Assembly (NCBI RefSeq): GCF_003601985.1
Contig: NZ_QZXA01000015.1
Location: 52,958-116,957, forward strand
DNA from: Mesorhizobium jarvisii
GTDB lineage: Bacteria > Pseudomonadota > Alphaproteobacteria > Rhizobiales > Rhizobiaceae
Direction: 5' to 3'
Length of the DNA: 64,000 nt
This document shows positions 10,101 through 18,113 of the stretch, in pieces; the stretch's first letter is position 1, and the number at the start of each line of letters is the position of its first letter. A program made the translations under genes and the position numbers. The notes beneath the pieces were generated by a model. It searched no databases. It was given only the letters and a program-made list of their open reading frames with translations, and was not told where the DNA came from.

Positions 10101-10669
10101 CGCTTCTTCAGCAAGGCGATTTCGGTGCTGTGGGCCTGTTTGCGATAAAGACCGTCTGCCTCCGTATCCAGTGCAGCCAGGACGTCGCTGGCATGCCCAA
10201 GCCCGGCGCTGGCAGTGAAAAGGAGCTTGCCGAGATCGCCACGCGATTCAAGGATCGCTCTGCCGCCCGCTTCCAGCGTCTCGTCATCGAGTGAGAACAT
10301 GCTGCTGTAGGCATCGCGGGACAAGCCCGTGAGGTTTGCCGAAATGGCAATTTCGCTGAGCGGCCTGCCTTCAGCGTCGTGCAGGGAGTTACCGCGGCTT
10401 TTGGTGCGTGAGACGGCAAGCGTCCGTCCCTCGAATTCCAGCAACCCGCCGATGCGCATGGAGCTGTATTCGTGCAGAAAATTATAGCGGCTGCGCTCCT
10501 CGATGCCAAAGAGCAGATCCAAATAGGCGGAAAGCGCTGTCGACTTGCCGGCCTCATTCAGGCCGAAGACGATATGCAAATCCGGGGCCGAAGACGGCTT
10601 CTCCCCGAAGTCGATCGCTTTATCGGTAAACTTGCCATAGCGGGTCAAGTCAAGGCGACGCAATCTCAT
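7199..10669 (-). CDS. YhaN-like SMC/SbcC-type AAA ATPase
   Basis: A 1156-residue coiled-coil ATPase. The N-terminal P-loop GLNEAGKST is at residues 36-44; long charged coiled-coil arms follow (about residues 190-1000), and the C-terminal half-site contains the signature region LSKGARFQLYLALRLAG, Walker B VPFIADDIMETFD and a switch histidine in LTHHKHLCE. This is the SbcC/Rad50-type layout, with the sequence style of YhaN. Its ATG overlaps the upstream nuclease gene by four bases (10666-10669), so the pair is made together. Expected role: DNA end processing or degradation with the metallophosphoesterase. Frame intact over 3.4 kb. Confidence 0.9.
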   Translation of the reverse strand: MRLRRLDLTRYGKFTDKAIDFGEKPSSAPDLHIVFGLNEAGKSTALSAYLDLLFGIEERSRYNFLHEYSSMRIGGLLEFEGRTLAVSRTKSRGNSLHDAEGRPLSEIAISANLTGLSRDAYSSMFSLDDETLEAGGRAILESRGDLGKLLFTASAGLGHASDVLAALDTEADGLYRKQAHSTEIALLKKRFAELKLRKEAIDTLASTFEALEAERVEAQDKYDRSLAERAVLSARLATIERYARAAPLLAEIKRKASRLAELPDMPSPSRTWSGSVAELIDQDTRLRTRLQANADEIERAKAKIEAIAVDEAVLAISEQVRGLADRKARYLSAGMDLPTRKMEVQMLDQVVATCLAALGRSAEQDPSRLTLPAFVVGTLRNMVEQRSGITTSLQMARDEAAAALDRLNAARGRVGEERAVPEPARARLMAAVSGAKQSSHTREIREARAVEAERQIRLADAMRRLQPWSGDVDLLSKMSVPPPTQLAAWKTLAADLRRDKAVFTERLAEYEQSRITTSSWLAAVRASANLADDETAAAIRRERDEAWRSHRADLKVETADLFATALAKDDHVGAGRLAHASELADLRAVKQKVAETEAAIERAGCQLAGASQRAEIASAEIKEAASALLQDCQAQSLDLLIGLLEERLSARADALASWDDILLARARIECAIAEGERIPLALASALQSVGIQPDAGEPLEATVVAADRFLDRQAKVDAERAEALRSIAAKEEELAARRLPVEIAERREGAWQAEVKETLKGTWLEEGIAGTGLGSVLDQLSELSRALQDREAMRIRILKMEADRTALAEEVARLGAKGGECVSDEAPEQVSVRLTERLEQAERAREARANLLLDVQTLREVREALKGEVGANDTTKQEVLDAFGVRTLSEVSERDEQLRERDGLQSTVAELEERLTSELALEDFAQARSLLECLDLGELAIEKAEIERRLADLDEALQQQLVRRTRATDKLDAIGGDSQVARIDAERRTVLLEIEEKAARYIELKLGVMSAASALRVYRERHRSGMMSQASDAFALITRGQYTGLTTQPVKGGEVLIATQRDGQSKVADALSKGARFQLYLALRLAGYYEFAKLRPSVPFIADDIMETFDHLRSEEVFRLFSEMANVGQVIYLTHHKHLCEIAKSVVPNVVIHELR

Positions 10670-11928
10670 CGCGTCGCGCCTGCCTTGAGCCGGGCCGTGA
10701 CCAGGTCTACGCTTCCGGCAAGCACATCGTCGAGAAACTGTTCGAGCCCTGCTTCGTCCTTGCCGGCGAAGCGCCGCGCATCGGGCGGCAGGTCCGCGAT
10801 CGTCTTCAACACGAATTCGCGCGCTTCGGAGCGAAATGCTTCCGAGCTCGCATTGGAGCGCATTGATTGAGCGAGCTCCAAAGTGGGATCCGCAACATTG
10901 CCCAAACCCCCGACAGCGGAAGCCGAAAGATCAAACTCCAGCTTCTCCACCCAGGTGTCGCCCACCTGCTCCGCTGCCTGCTCGGCTTCTGCGACGGCCA
11001 AGTCCCGGTCGCGCATCAGCGACCATGAAAGGGCAGACGTGCCGACCAGGCGAAGGCGGGCAACAAGGTAGCGCGACCTGGCACCCTCCCGGAATTGCTC
11101 CAGCCCTGCTCGGACACGAATGATGGCCTCGCCCCATTCCGACACCCCGGTCAGATCGACACTCACCCGCTCGAACTGCGCGACACTGGTGAGCCTCTCC
11201 TCGATCTCGACCGAGCGATCATCGCGGATAGTGACCAGCGTGACCGATTTCTCGCCTGCCTCGTTGACGTCCCTACCCTGAGGAATCCCCGGCATGACGA
11301 GCGTCGCGCTCGCACCGGAATACACCTGGCGAACGTGAATGTGGCCAAGCGCCCAATACTCAAACCCGTGGCCGTGCAGGTCGGCGACGCTGCAAGGTGC
11401 ATAAACGTCATGGCCTGGGGAGCCGGCCAGGCTCGTGTGCATAATGCCGATGTTCGCAGCTCCCTCTTGCGGCGCGGCATATTTGGGCAGCAGGCTTTCG
11501 GGCGCCTTGGGGCTGGCGAAACTCAGACCATGGAACGCAACGTCCACCCCAGGGCCAGACTGGATCACGGATTGGCAGCGGCCGCCAAAAATGATCACCG
11601 TGTCGGGCAACACAAGCTGCTTCGTAATCCGCGACATGGCGTCGTGGTTGCCGCGGATCATGTAGACCGTGACGCCAGCTTGATGGAGACGCGCCATCTG
11701 GGATGCCAGAAAGCGTGCCGTCTTCATCGAAGTCTGGTCGCCATCGTAAAGATCACCGGCGATCACAAGCGCATCGACACGCTCCGCAAGGCACAAATCC
11801 ACGATCGCGGTGAATGCCTGGCGGCTGGCATCTCCGACGAGCTCGGCAAGCTCGGCGTTGCGCAACGCCAGCGAGCGCAGCGGGGAGTCTAGATGAATGT
11901 CGGCGGTGTGTACGAATCGAAATGCCAT
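10666..11928 (-). CDS. YhaO-like metallophosphoesterase / DNA exonuclease (SbcD-type)
   Basis: A 420-residue protein with the calcineurin-like phosphoesterase motifs in order: FVHTADIHLDSPL (residues 5-17), VIAGDLYDGD (about 55-64), IRGNHDAMS (about 94-102) and later GHIHVRQVYSG. This is the SbcD/Mre11 nuclease core; length and motifs fit the YhaO/SbcD family. It is the first gene of a coupled pair with the YhaN-like ATPase. Likely cytoplasmic DNA repair or foreign-DNA processing nuclease. ATG start at 11926-11928. Confidence 0.9.
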   Translation of the reverse strand: MAFRFVHTADIHLDSPLRSLALRNAELAELVGDASRQAFTAIVDLCLAERVDALVIAGDLYDGDQTSMKTARFLASQMARLHQAGVTVYMIRGNHDAMSRITKQLVLPDTVIIFGGRCQSVIQSGPGVDVAFHGLSFASPKAPESLLPKYAAPQEGAANIGIMHTSLAGSPGHDVYAPCSVADLHGHGFEYWALGHIHVRQVYSGASATLVMPGIPQGRDVNEAGEKSVTLVTIRDDRSVEIEERLTSVAQFERVSVDLTGVSEWGEAIIRVRAGLEQFREGARSRYLVARLRLVGTSALSWSLMRDRDLAVAEAEQAAEQVGDTWVEKLEFDLSASAVGGLGNVADPTLELAQSMRSNASSEAFRSEAREFVLKTIADLPPDARRFAGKDEAGLEQFLDDVLAGSVDLVTARLKAGATR

Positions 11929-11982
11929 TCAGATCTCCGGTCGCTGAACATACTGCGTTGACGAGTTCTTCATAGGCCGGGC

Positions 11983-12330
11983 ATGTGCGCGACGGGTGCG
12001 GCGGCGACCGCGACGTTCGATCAAATTGAGCGCGCAGTTCGCGACCCAGGAAACGTGTGGACAGAAATGCTGCGGAACCGTTCGGGCCAGCGCCAAGGCA
12101 ACACGCTTCGTAAGCCGTCATCGGAGCGCTTGCAGGGTCGGATGCGCGAAATGGTGAAGGAGATCTCGGCCGCGACGGAGCTCACCGGCGCCGTCGACAA
12201 GGCGATCTACTGGTATCGCAACGAACCTATCGCTGACTATGGCCATCACACGGCGGCCGAACTCGTCGCTGACGGTCAGGTCGAAGCGGTTCTGGCCTTC
12301 ATCCGGATCACGAGAATGGGGCGCGCGGGT
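11983..12330 (+). pseudogene. MbcA/ParS/Xre-type antitoxin remnant
   Basis: The segment LQGRMREMVKEISAATELTG, followed by AIYWYRNEPIADYGHHTA, AELVADGQVEAVLAFI, matches the C-terminal half of the DUF2384/MbcA-type antitoxins and resembles the intact copy at 16258-16647 (TQGRLREMLEIIS, AMAWYRAQPLPAFGGRTAEALV). The N-terminal helix-turn-helix half is unrecognisable and no good start exists, so it is a decayed gene. It precedes a matching RES toxin remnant. Confidence 0.7.
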
Positions 12331-12560
12331 GAAAGTCACCCGCGTCGGCCCCGACGAGATCTTCCATCGCTATCTGACACCCAAATGGGCTTTCCTGCCC
12401 ACAAGCGGTGCAGGCGCGGCGATGGACGGCGGTCGTTTCAACCTACCTGGCATCGAAGCGCTTTATGTGTCCCGTTCGGGCCAATCTTGTCGAAGGCGAT
12501 AAGGTCACGGTCCATGATCCCGATCCCCGGCTGCCGCACGACCAGTCGTCCTGGCCGTGA
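12331..12560 (+). pseudogene. RES-domain toxin remnant with internal deletion
   Basis: The frame VKVTRVGPDEIFHRYLTPKW continuing AFLPTSGAGAAMDGGRFNLPG, IEALYVS matches the RES toxin N-terminus (compare VRTCYRAHDPRWAFKPTSGD in the intact copy). It is then joined, out of frame, to a RES C-terminal tail EGDKVTVHDPDPRLPHDQSSWP ending at 12558-12560. About 90 central residues, including most of the NAD-cleaving core, are missing. It is therefore a non-functional duplicate of the toxin at 15743-16261. Confidence 0.75.
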
Positions 12561-12602
12561 GTGATCTACTGTCTCTGGGATCACAATGAGCTGACGCCCG
12601 CG

Positions 12603-13322
12603 TCACGGCGCTTGGTCCTCAACGACATCGTCCGTACCGTCGCCCTCCCCGCTAGCCAGCCCGGCTGGGATATCGCCGGCCAGCAGCTTGTCCTTCGACA
12701 GCAGTCCGGCATCCTCCAGCGCCTCGAAATCCGGCAGCTGGCGCAGCGTGTCGAGCCCGAACTGCGACAGGAAATTCTTGGTCGTCACATATGTGTAAGG
12801 CGCGCCCGGCTGCGGGCTGCGCGGCCCCGACGCGATCAGCTCCTGCGCGCGCAGCACGCCGATCAGATCGCGCGACACTTCCTTGCCAAAGAAGCTCGAC
12901 AACTCACCCCGGGTGATCGGCTGAAAATAGCCGATGCACATTAGGACAAGTGCCTCCGCCTGCGACAGCTCTTTTTCCCCCTTGCCGCTTCGCTGGCCGA
13001 AGGCGGCGTGGATGACGTCGCCAAACACCTTTTTGGTCCGGTGCTGCCAGCCGCCGGCGACCGAAACCAGCTCGTACGGGCGGCTGGCGAGCTCGGCGCG
13101 AATGTCGTCGATGATCAGCTCAAGATTGCAGCTTTTACCGACGACGCGCGCCAGCACCTCGCGCGGCACCGGTTCATTTGCCGCGAAGATCACCGCTTCG
13201 ACGCGGCCCATCCATTCGCGCCAGCGAAGTTCTTGCGGCAGGTGCTCAAGCTCAGTGTCGACCAGCATCGGCTGGACATCATCCTTGCCCCGCGGGCGTT
13301 CGGATCGGGCGGCCTCGCTCAT
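12603..13322 (-). CDS. scpB: SMC-Scp complex subunit ScpB-like protein
   Basis: A 239-residue ScpB homologue with tandem winged-helix character: RVEAVIFAANEPVPREVLAR near the start, ELVSVAGGWQHRTKKVFGD in the middle, then SQAEALVLMCIGYFQPITRGEL, and YTYVTTKNFLSQFGLDTLRQLPDF at the end. ScpB normally acts with ScpA and SMC in chromosome condensation; no ScpA or SMC is encoded here. It lies 2 bp after the DUF1403 gene stop on the same strand, so the two are co-transcribed, divergent from the recombinase. This plasmid-borne scpB / DUF1403 / integrase trio recurs on rhizobial plasmids near repABC. Confidence 0.92.
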   Translation of the reverse strand: MSEAARSERPRGKDDVQPMLVDTELEHLPQELRWREWMGRVEAVIFAANEPVPREVLARVVGKSCNLELIIDDIRAELASRPYELVSVAGGWQHRTKKVFGDVIHAAFGQRSGKGEKELSQAEALVLMCIGYFQPITRGELSSFFGKEVSRDLIGVLRAQELIASGPRSPQPGAPYTYVTTKNFLSQFGLDTLRQLPDFEALEDAGLLSKDKLLAGDIPAGLASGEGDGTDDVVEDQAP

Positions 13323-13324
13323 CG

Positions 13325-14281
13325 CTAGAGCCCAAACAGTCGAAAGCTTGCGCGGCCGGACAACTCGTGCACGGCTTCGAGTTGTTGCAGCCGCTCGAAC
13401 AGCCGCCGCGATGCAAAGCGCGACAGATTCTTCGTCGTCAGCGATCCAGAGATGGCGTCTTCACTGAGCAGCAGAAAGATTACGTCGCCAGCGCCTTTGG
13501 CGCGCAGTTTCGGCGCCACCGCCAGGAGCCTTTCGGCCCGGCGTGCCAGCTCGGCGGCCAACCGACAGGCGTCTGCGGTGGCAGCAACGAGCGAGACGCA
13601 AACCGCCCGCTCAAAATTCTTGTCCCCGGGCCGGATGCGCCGGCCACCGCCGGCCCCGATGCGAAAGGATGGTCCAAAAACCTGCGCCATTAGGAGCGGC
13701 AGGGGCTGCGGCCAGCCCAGGCGTTGCGCCAGCACCAGGTCGGCGAGCCACCAGCCAAAGAGTTCGGCATCCGGACGCATCGCGACGACCTCAGTGGCGA
13801 TCGCCGCGGCGTCGAACGGCGCCGGACGCTGGGATACCCCGAGTTTTTCGACCTGGGAGCAAAGATCGGCGAGCGCCCCGCCGTCCCAATGGAGGCCAAG
13901 CTGGTCAAGTATCTTTCCGAGCCGGTCAGGAGTAGCGGCGGGCGGCTGCCTGGCCAACTGCCGCCAGGCGCCAAAGACGGCGCCGGCGGGGCCGGGATCA
14001 CCACCTGGGGGACGCAAATGCCAGGCATCGCGCAAGGCGGCGGCGTCCTCGGCGCGGCCGGCAAGCCGCATGCTGGCGGCGGCGCAGCTAAGCGCCAGCC
14101 GCTGCCGCCAAGCGCCGGCCCATGCAGGCTGCGCGCGGGCGAGCGTGTCGAGGGCACCCAGGGCGGCCCCGGCCCGGAAGGCGGCGCCGCCGTCGCTCGG
14201 CGCGCCGGAGCTTGTGATCGCCCAGGCCGGAACGGAGGGCGGCGCAGAGAAGCTGGCGGTCGCGGGATCGAGGCGAATCAT
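13325..14281 (-). CDS. DUF1403 family protein
   Basis: A 318-residue alanine-rich, mostly helical protein with the DUF1403 pattern (GAALGALDTLARAQPAWAG, ALSCAAASMRLAGRAEDAAA, LRDAWHLRPPGGDPGPAG). Function unknown. It is the first gene of a two-gene operon with scpB and is divergent from the tyrosine recombinase; the 297-bp intergenic region contains two inverted repeats. The consistent linkage with ScpB suggests a role in plasmid DNA organisation or segregation, which is inference. Confidence 0.9.
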   Translation of the reverse strand: MIRLDPATASFSAPPSVPAWAITSSGAPSDGGAAFRAGAALGALDTLARAQPAWAGAWRQRLALSCAAASMRLAGRAEDAAALRDAWHLRPPGGDPGPAGAVFGAWRQLARQPPAATPDRLGKILDQLGLHWDGGALADLCSQVEKLGVSQRPAPFDAAAIATEVVAMRPDAELFGWWLADLVLAQRLGWPQPLPLLMAQVFGPSFRIGAGGGRRIRPGDKNFERAVCVSLVAATADACRLAAELARRAERLLAVAPKLRAKGAGDVIFLLLSEDAISGSLTTKNLSRFASRRLFERLQQLEAVHELSGRASFRLFGL

Positions 14282-14293
14282 GATCTGGAGAGT

Positions 14294-14312
14294 AAAGCGC
14301 CGGTGCGCTTTT
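14294..14312. repeat. Inverted repeat in the DUF1403/recombinase intergenic region
   Basis: AAAGCGCCGGTGCGCTTT forms a short near-palindrome 13 bp from the DUF1403 start, followed on the plus strand by more T. It sits in the 5' leader of the DUF1403-scpB operon, so an operator or leader hairpin is more likely than a gene-end terminator. Confidence 0.4.
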
Positions 14313-14365
14313 TGCTATGATTGTTGCACCAAAACGCACAGCCTGTCGGCGTGACAAAACGAATG

Positions 14366-14380
14366 ATAATCTTGCATTAT
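14366..14380. promoter_or_regulatory. Palindrome ATAAT-N5-ATTAT (possible operator)
   Basis: A perfect 5-bp inverted repeat with 5-bp spacer, extended imperfectly by GAATG on the left and CTCATTC on the right. It lies in the AT-richer centre of the divergent region between the DUF1403 and recombinase genes, a typical place for an operator or recombinase site. No binding protein can be assigned. Confidence 0.4.
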
Positions 14381-14578
14381 CGCTCATTCTGGACAAGCTT
14401 GCCGATTCAGGTAGAAATTGCCGGAAAGGTAGACCCAAGGAGCCTGTCTTGCCCCTGAACCTCCAAAATCCGCAACCGTCGCCCCCGCCGACGAGCTCGC
14501 ACGCCGCCGGGGCATCAGCAAGACAGCGGCTGTTCACCAGGCCGGCAATGCCTTCTCCAAGACAGATGTCGAGGCAGC

Positions 14579-15703
14579 ATGACAATGACTGAGGATGGTC
14601 AGGACGCCACTGTGGCTTCCGGAGAGGACGATCTCCCCGACATCATCGACCTGGTCATGGAGATGGGGCGCCCGGCGAAGCACGAGAAAGCCCCCTCCCC
14701 TATGGCAGACAGCATGGAGCGGCTTCCCGCCCATCTTGACGCGCTCGCCGGCCGCGCCCGCGACTATATCGAGGCGGCGAGTTCAACCAACACCCGTCGT
14801 GCGTATGCTGCCGACTGGAAACATTTCTCGGCGTGGTGCCGGCGTCAGTCTTTTGACACCATGCCGCCGGATCCGCAGGTCGTCGGGCTCTATATCACGG
14901 CCCTGGCCTCTGGATCTGGAGGGGACAGGAAAGCGGTTTCGACGATCGAACGGCGCCTTTCATCGCTAACATGGAATTTTGCCCAGCGTGGCCTCCCGCT
15001 CGACCGACAAGATCGTCACATATCAACCGTGCTTGCCGGCATTCGCAATACCCACGCAAAACCCCCGGCCCAGAAGGAAGCCATTCTGCCCGAGGATCTT
15101 ATCGCGATGCTGGAGACGCTGGATCGCGGTACCCTGCGCGGTCTGCGCGACCGGGCCATGCTGCTTCTGGGCTTCGCCGGCGGCCTGCGCCGCTCCGAAA
15201 TCGTCGGCCTCGACGTGGCCCGCGACCAGACTGAGGATTCGTCCGGCTGGCTCGAGATTTTGGACAAGGGCATTCTGGTGACCTTGCGTGGCAAGACTGG
15301 TTGGCGCGAAGTCGAAATCGGTCTTGGATCGGCCGACAGCACCTGCCCCGTGGTTGCCGTGACGACCTGGCTGAAGCTCGGGCGTATCGTGCACGGGCCT
15401 GTTTTCCGCCGCGTGACCGGTAAAGGCAAGGCCGTCGGCGCCGAACGGCTGAACGCCCAGGAAGTGGCGCGGCTGGTCAAGCGTGCGGCACTGGCCGCAG
15501 GCGTGCGGGGCGATTTGTCCGAAAGCGAGCGGGAAATGAAGTTTTCAGGCCATTCGCTGCGTGCTGGTCTGGCCTCCTCGGCCGAGGTCGACGAGCGATA
15601 TGTGCAAAAGCAGCTTGGCCATGCCTCCGCCGAGATGACCCGCCGCTATCAGCGCCGGCGTGACCGTTTCCGTGTCAACCTCACCAAGGCAAGCGGATTA
15701 TAG
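14579..15703 (+). CDS. Tyrosine-type site-specific recombinase / integrase
   Basis: A 374-residue tyrosine recombinase. The N-terminal SAM-like core-binding domain (SSTNTRRAYAADWKHFSAWC) is at about residues 65-85. Catalytic residues are visible: Arg in AGGLRRSEIVGLD (about 204), the HSLRAG box (about 324), the LGHASAEMTRRYQRR segment with the nucleophilic Tyr near 356. The start at 14579 has GAGG six nt upstream. Likely role: plasmid multimer resolution or integration. It is divergent from DUF1403-scpB and convergent with the RES toxin. Confidence 0.92.
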   Translation: MTMTEDGQDATVASGEDDLPDIIDLVMEMGRPAKHEKAPSPMADSMERLPAHLDALAGRARDYIEAASSTNTRRAYAADWKHFSAWCRRQSFDTMPPDPQVVGLYITALASGSGGDRKAVSTIERRLSSLTWNFAQRGLPLDRQDRHISTVLAGIRNTHAKPPAQKEAILPEDLIAMLETLDRGTLRGLRDRAMLLLGFAGGLRRSEIVGLDVARDQTEDSSGWLEILDKGILVTLRGKTGWREVEIGLGSADSTCPVVAVTTWLKLGRIVHGPVFRRVTGKGKAVGAERLNAQEVARLVKRAALAAGVRGDLSESEREMKFSGHSLRAGLASSAEVDERYVQKQLGHASAEMTRRYQRRRDRFRVNLTKASGL

Positions 15704-15742
15704 GCTGGGACCAGTCCCCTCCCCTGCCCTTCCACGAGCACG

Positions 15743-16261
15743 CTATGACCAAGACAACTGGTCCTTCGGCAACCGGCCGCTCGGATCGAAGACAGTTACT
15801 TTATGCGGAAGGTCCGGACCCCAGTCCCAAAGGACCAGGTTACGATCCTCGTCCTGGGCACTTGGCGCGAAACTTGGGACCACAATTCCAGCAACATGGC
15901 GAGACCGCAGCCGGTCATAGATGGACCACGACGCCGGGCGCTCTGCGTCGCCCAGAGCCGTCGCCCAGGCACAGGCCATGTCCTCGAGCGCGATGGCGAA
16001 TTCACCCCTGGCCTCTTCCGTTGTCAGATCCACGATGTCGTCGCAGTCGACCTCATAGGAGCAAAGGACACAGGGATTGATCCGGTGCGCAAAGCCTTGG
16101 TTGGCTTCCTTGACCGCCGTCATGATTGTCAGCCCCAGATAGAGGGCCGGCACGCCTTTGGGGTTGAACCGGGCGCCTCTGATCGCCGTTCCATCACCGG
16201 AAGTCGGCTTGAATGCCCAGCGTGGATCGTGTGCCCTGTAACAGGTTCTGACGAACCTCAC
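15743..16261 (-). CDS. RES-domain NAD-degrading toxin
   Basis: A 172-residue RES family protein: MRFVRTCYRAHDPRWAFKPT, TAIRGARFNPKGVPALYLG, a cysteine-containing middle (NPCVLCSYEVDCDDIVDL) and the terminal DLPHKVTVFDPSGRLPKDQ. Family knowledge: RES toxins (MbcT/Res) destroy cellular NAD and are paired with Xre/MbcA/ParS antitoxins. The start is GTG at 16259-16261, overlapping the antitoxin stop by four bases, which ties the two together translationally. A decayed copy of the pair is at 11983-12560. Confidence 0.92.
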   Translation of the reverse strand: MRFVRTCYRAHDPRWAFKPTSGDGTAIRGARFNPKGVPALYLGLTIMTAVKEANQGFAHRINPCVLCSYEVDCDDIVDLTTEEARGEFAIALEDMACAWATALGDAERPASWSIYDRLRSRHVAGIVVPSFAPSAQDEDRNLVLWDWGPDLPHKVTVFDPSGRLPKDQLSWS

Positions 16262-16647
16262 GCAAAACCACCAACGGCCATGTGATCGAGATAATCACGG
16301 ACCGCGGCGGCCTTGCCATCCTTCACCAGCGCTTCGGCAGTGCGTCCGCCAAATGCCGGAAGCGGCTGAGCCCGATACCAGGCCATTGCCTGTTCCTTGC
16401 CGCCTGCCCAACCGCTCACGCGGCTGATGATCTCGAGCATTTCGCGCAGACGCCCCTGGGTCTTTACCGCAGCACTTCGCTCCGAGCGATAGAGTGTCTC
16501 ACGCGCAAGACCGGCGGTCTGGGCCAACTGACCCTTGGACATGCCAAACCCATCCGCGACCTGCTCGATCGCGATCTTCCCGTTCCGGTCCATATAGGAC
16601 AAGATGAGAGGCCCATTCTGCTCGGCTATCTTGAGTGCTTGGCCCAC
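16258..16647 (-). CDS. MbcA/ParS/Xre-type antitoxin (DUF2384)
   Basis: A 129-residue protein upstream of the RES toxin. The N-terminal helix-turn-helix region covers IEQVADGFGMSKGQLAQTAG and LARETLYRSE (about residues 25-55), and the C-terminal toxin-neutralising half has AMAWYRAQPLPAFGGRTAEA and AVRDYLDHMAVGGFA. It neutralises the toxin and normally autoregulates the operon. The start used is GTG at 16645-16647 with a nearby AAAGG; a later start is possible. It lies 168 bp beyond the end of repC on the same strand, a good position for plasmid maintenance. Confidence 0.88.
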   Translation of the reverse strand: MGQALKIAEQNGPLILSYMDRNGKIAIEQVADGFGMSKGQLAQTAGLARETLYRSERSAAVKTQGRLREMLEIISRVSGWAGGKEQAMAWYRAQPLPAFGGRTAEALVKDGKAAAVRDYLDHMAVGGFA

Positions 16648-16814
16648 AGCCTTTATCCACCATATCGGGAGTCATGTTTCTTGTGCAAAAGATATGGCAT
16701 TTCCGGACAGCTTTCAAGCCCGGAGCCCGCCGCCGATAGGTGGTCGCATGCCGTAACCTATCCAGGCGCCCTTGAGCAGCGCCGAGCAACCTGCCCCAAG
16801 AACCCTGGAACCAA

Positions 16815-18020
16815 TCATCCCGTCATCCTCGCTGCCGCGCCGTTGGCCTTGAGCGCGGCCATCAGCATCGGTCCGACCGAGAACTCCCCTGCCCTCGCCT
16901 TTTCCGTCAGCGCGCGCAGATAGCCACCGGCCGAATTGATGTGCTGTGCCCGCTGCAGAATACACGCAATCACGATCGCGGCGACTTCCTGACCCATCAC
17001 ATGGCAAGCCTCCTCATAGGCTGACGGTGAAACGCCAAGGTAGCCGCGCACCTGGGCCGCGGTGAGCATCAAATCGCGCCAGTTGGCGATTCCGTCGACG
17101 GCATAGTCCGCAATCTCGGGGCAGGCCCTCAGCACCAGTCCAATCGGATAGCTTTTCAACCGCTCGTCCGGTGCCGGTCTTGGCTCAACGGCCGCCCTGC
17201 TTTTTTCGAAAGCCGGTTCAAATACAAAAATGGAGTCTGTGTTTGAATCAGATTGCTGCCGCTCAGTTTGGGACTCATTGCCGCCAGGATTCGTGGAATT
17301 CGTAAAGCTTTCCAGCATCCTATCCACTTCATCATGGAGTGCGGTCAGCTCGGCAACGATCCCTTCAAGCTGTGACCGCCCTGCCCGGCGCGGAATTGCA
17401 TCCACGATGGACCGAAACCGCCTCCAGACGCCGCCCCAGTCGCCAGGAACCCCTTCCTCGATCGCCGCCTCGACCAGCTTCTGGACGTCCCTGCGATGCA
17501 GCGTGATCCGCTCCCGCATCAATTTCAGCGCCAGGCACTCGGCGCGGACCTGCTCGGCGGCGCGCTGAAACTCCGCGGCCCGTGTCAGCAGAGGCGCCAA
17601 CGAGAATCCGAAGGCTTCCGTGACAGCACCGCCCTGCCCCTTGCGAGCGAATCTCTTGCCGTTCGGACTGTCGCGGCGAATGATCAGGCCGCAACTCACG
17701 AGCTCGGCCAGGTTCCTTCTCAGCGTTGAATCGGCCATGCCGTGCGCCCGCAAAGATAGCTGTGCGTTCGACGGGAAGACCATCAAGCCGTTTTCCTCGC
17801 TGATCTGGTCGTCAGGATAGAACGTCAACAGCCCGCTCAGCACCGCCAGGGCACGATCGCCAACGCCGACAATCGACTTGCCCTCGCATAGCCACCGGTA
17901 GACCTGCCATTTCTCAACGGTGGCCCCTTCCGGAATCTGCCGCGACGCGGCATTGGCCTTCACCAAGGCAAGCGTCATCGGCCGCCGCCCAAAGGGCGTC
18001 GTCGCAAACCCACTCTCCAT
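16815..18020 (-). CDS. repC: RepC plasmid replication initiator
   Basis: A 401-residue RepC protein (MESGFATTPFGRRPMTLALV near the start, then a conserved GATVEKWQVYRWLCEGKS). The family initiates repABC plasmid replication, and the origin usually lies inside repC itself, so the origin is probably within this gene. The ATG at 18018-18020 is preferred because AGGTGAGG precedes it; an in-frame GTG at 18029 is the alternative. It follows repB after a gap carrying the counter-transcribed RNA. The RES toxin-antitoxin pair follows downstream. Confidence 0.95.
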   Translation of the reverse strand: MESGFATTPFGRRPMTLALVKANAASRQIPEGATVEKWQVYRWLCEGKSIVGVGDRALAVLSGLLTFYPDDQISEENGLMVFPSNAQLSLRAHGMADSTLRRNLAELVSCGLIIRRDSPNGKRFARKGQGGAVTEAFGFSLAPLLTRAAEFQRAAEQVRAECLALKLMRERITLHRRDVQKLVEAAIEEGVPGDWGGVWRRFRSIVDAIPRRAGRSQLEGIVAELTALHDEVDRMLESFTNSTNPGGNESQTERQQSDSNTDSIFVFEPAFEKSRAAVEPRPAPDERLKSYPIGLVLRACPEIADYAVDGIANWRDLMLTAAQVRGYLGVSPSAYEEACHVMGQEVAAIVIACILQRAQHINSAGGYLRALTEKARAGEFSVGPMLMAALKANGAAARMTG

Positions 18021-18078
18021 TTCCCTCACCTTTCACGAAGGCAAAAGAAACCTGCTCGCTGAAACGGCGCCACGACTC

Positions 18079-18107
18079 TTGACAGTGATTCGGGGAAGTG
18101 CGATTCT
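18079..18107 (+). promoter_or_regulatory. Promoter of the repABC counter-transcribed RNA
   Basis: TTGACA at 18079-18084, a 17-nt spacer, and GATTCT at 18102-18107 on the strand opposite repABC. The -35 is perfect and spacing ideal. The position, between repB and repC and reading against them, is where repABC plasmids place the antisense RNA promoter. Confidence 0.75.
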
Positions 18108-18113
18108 CAGCTT

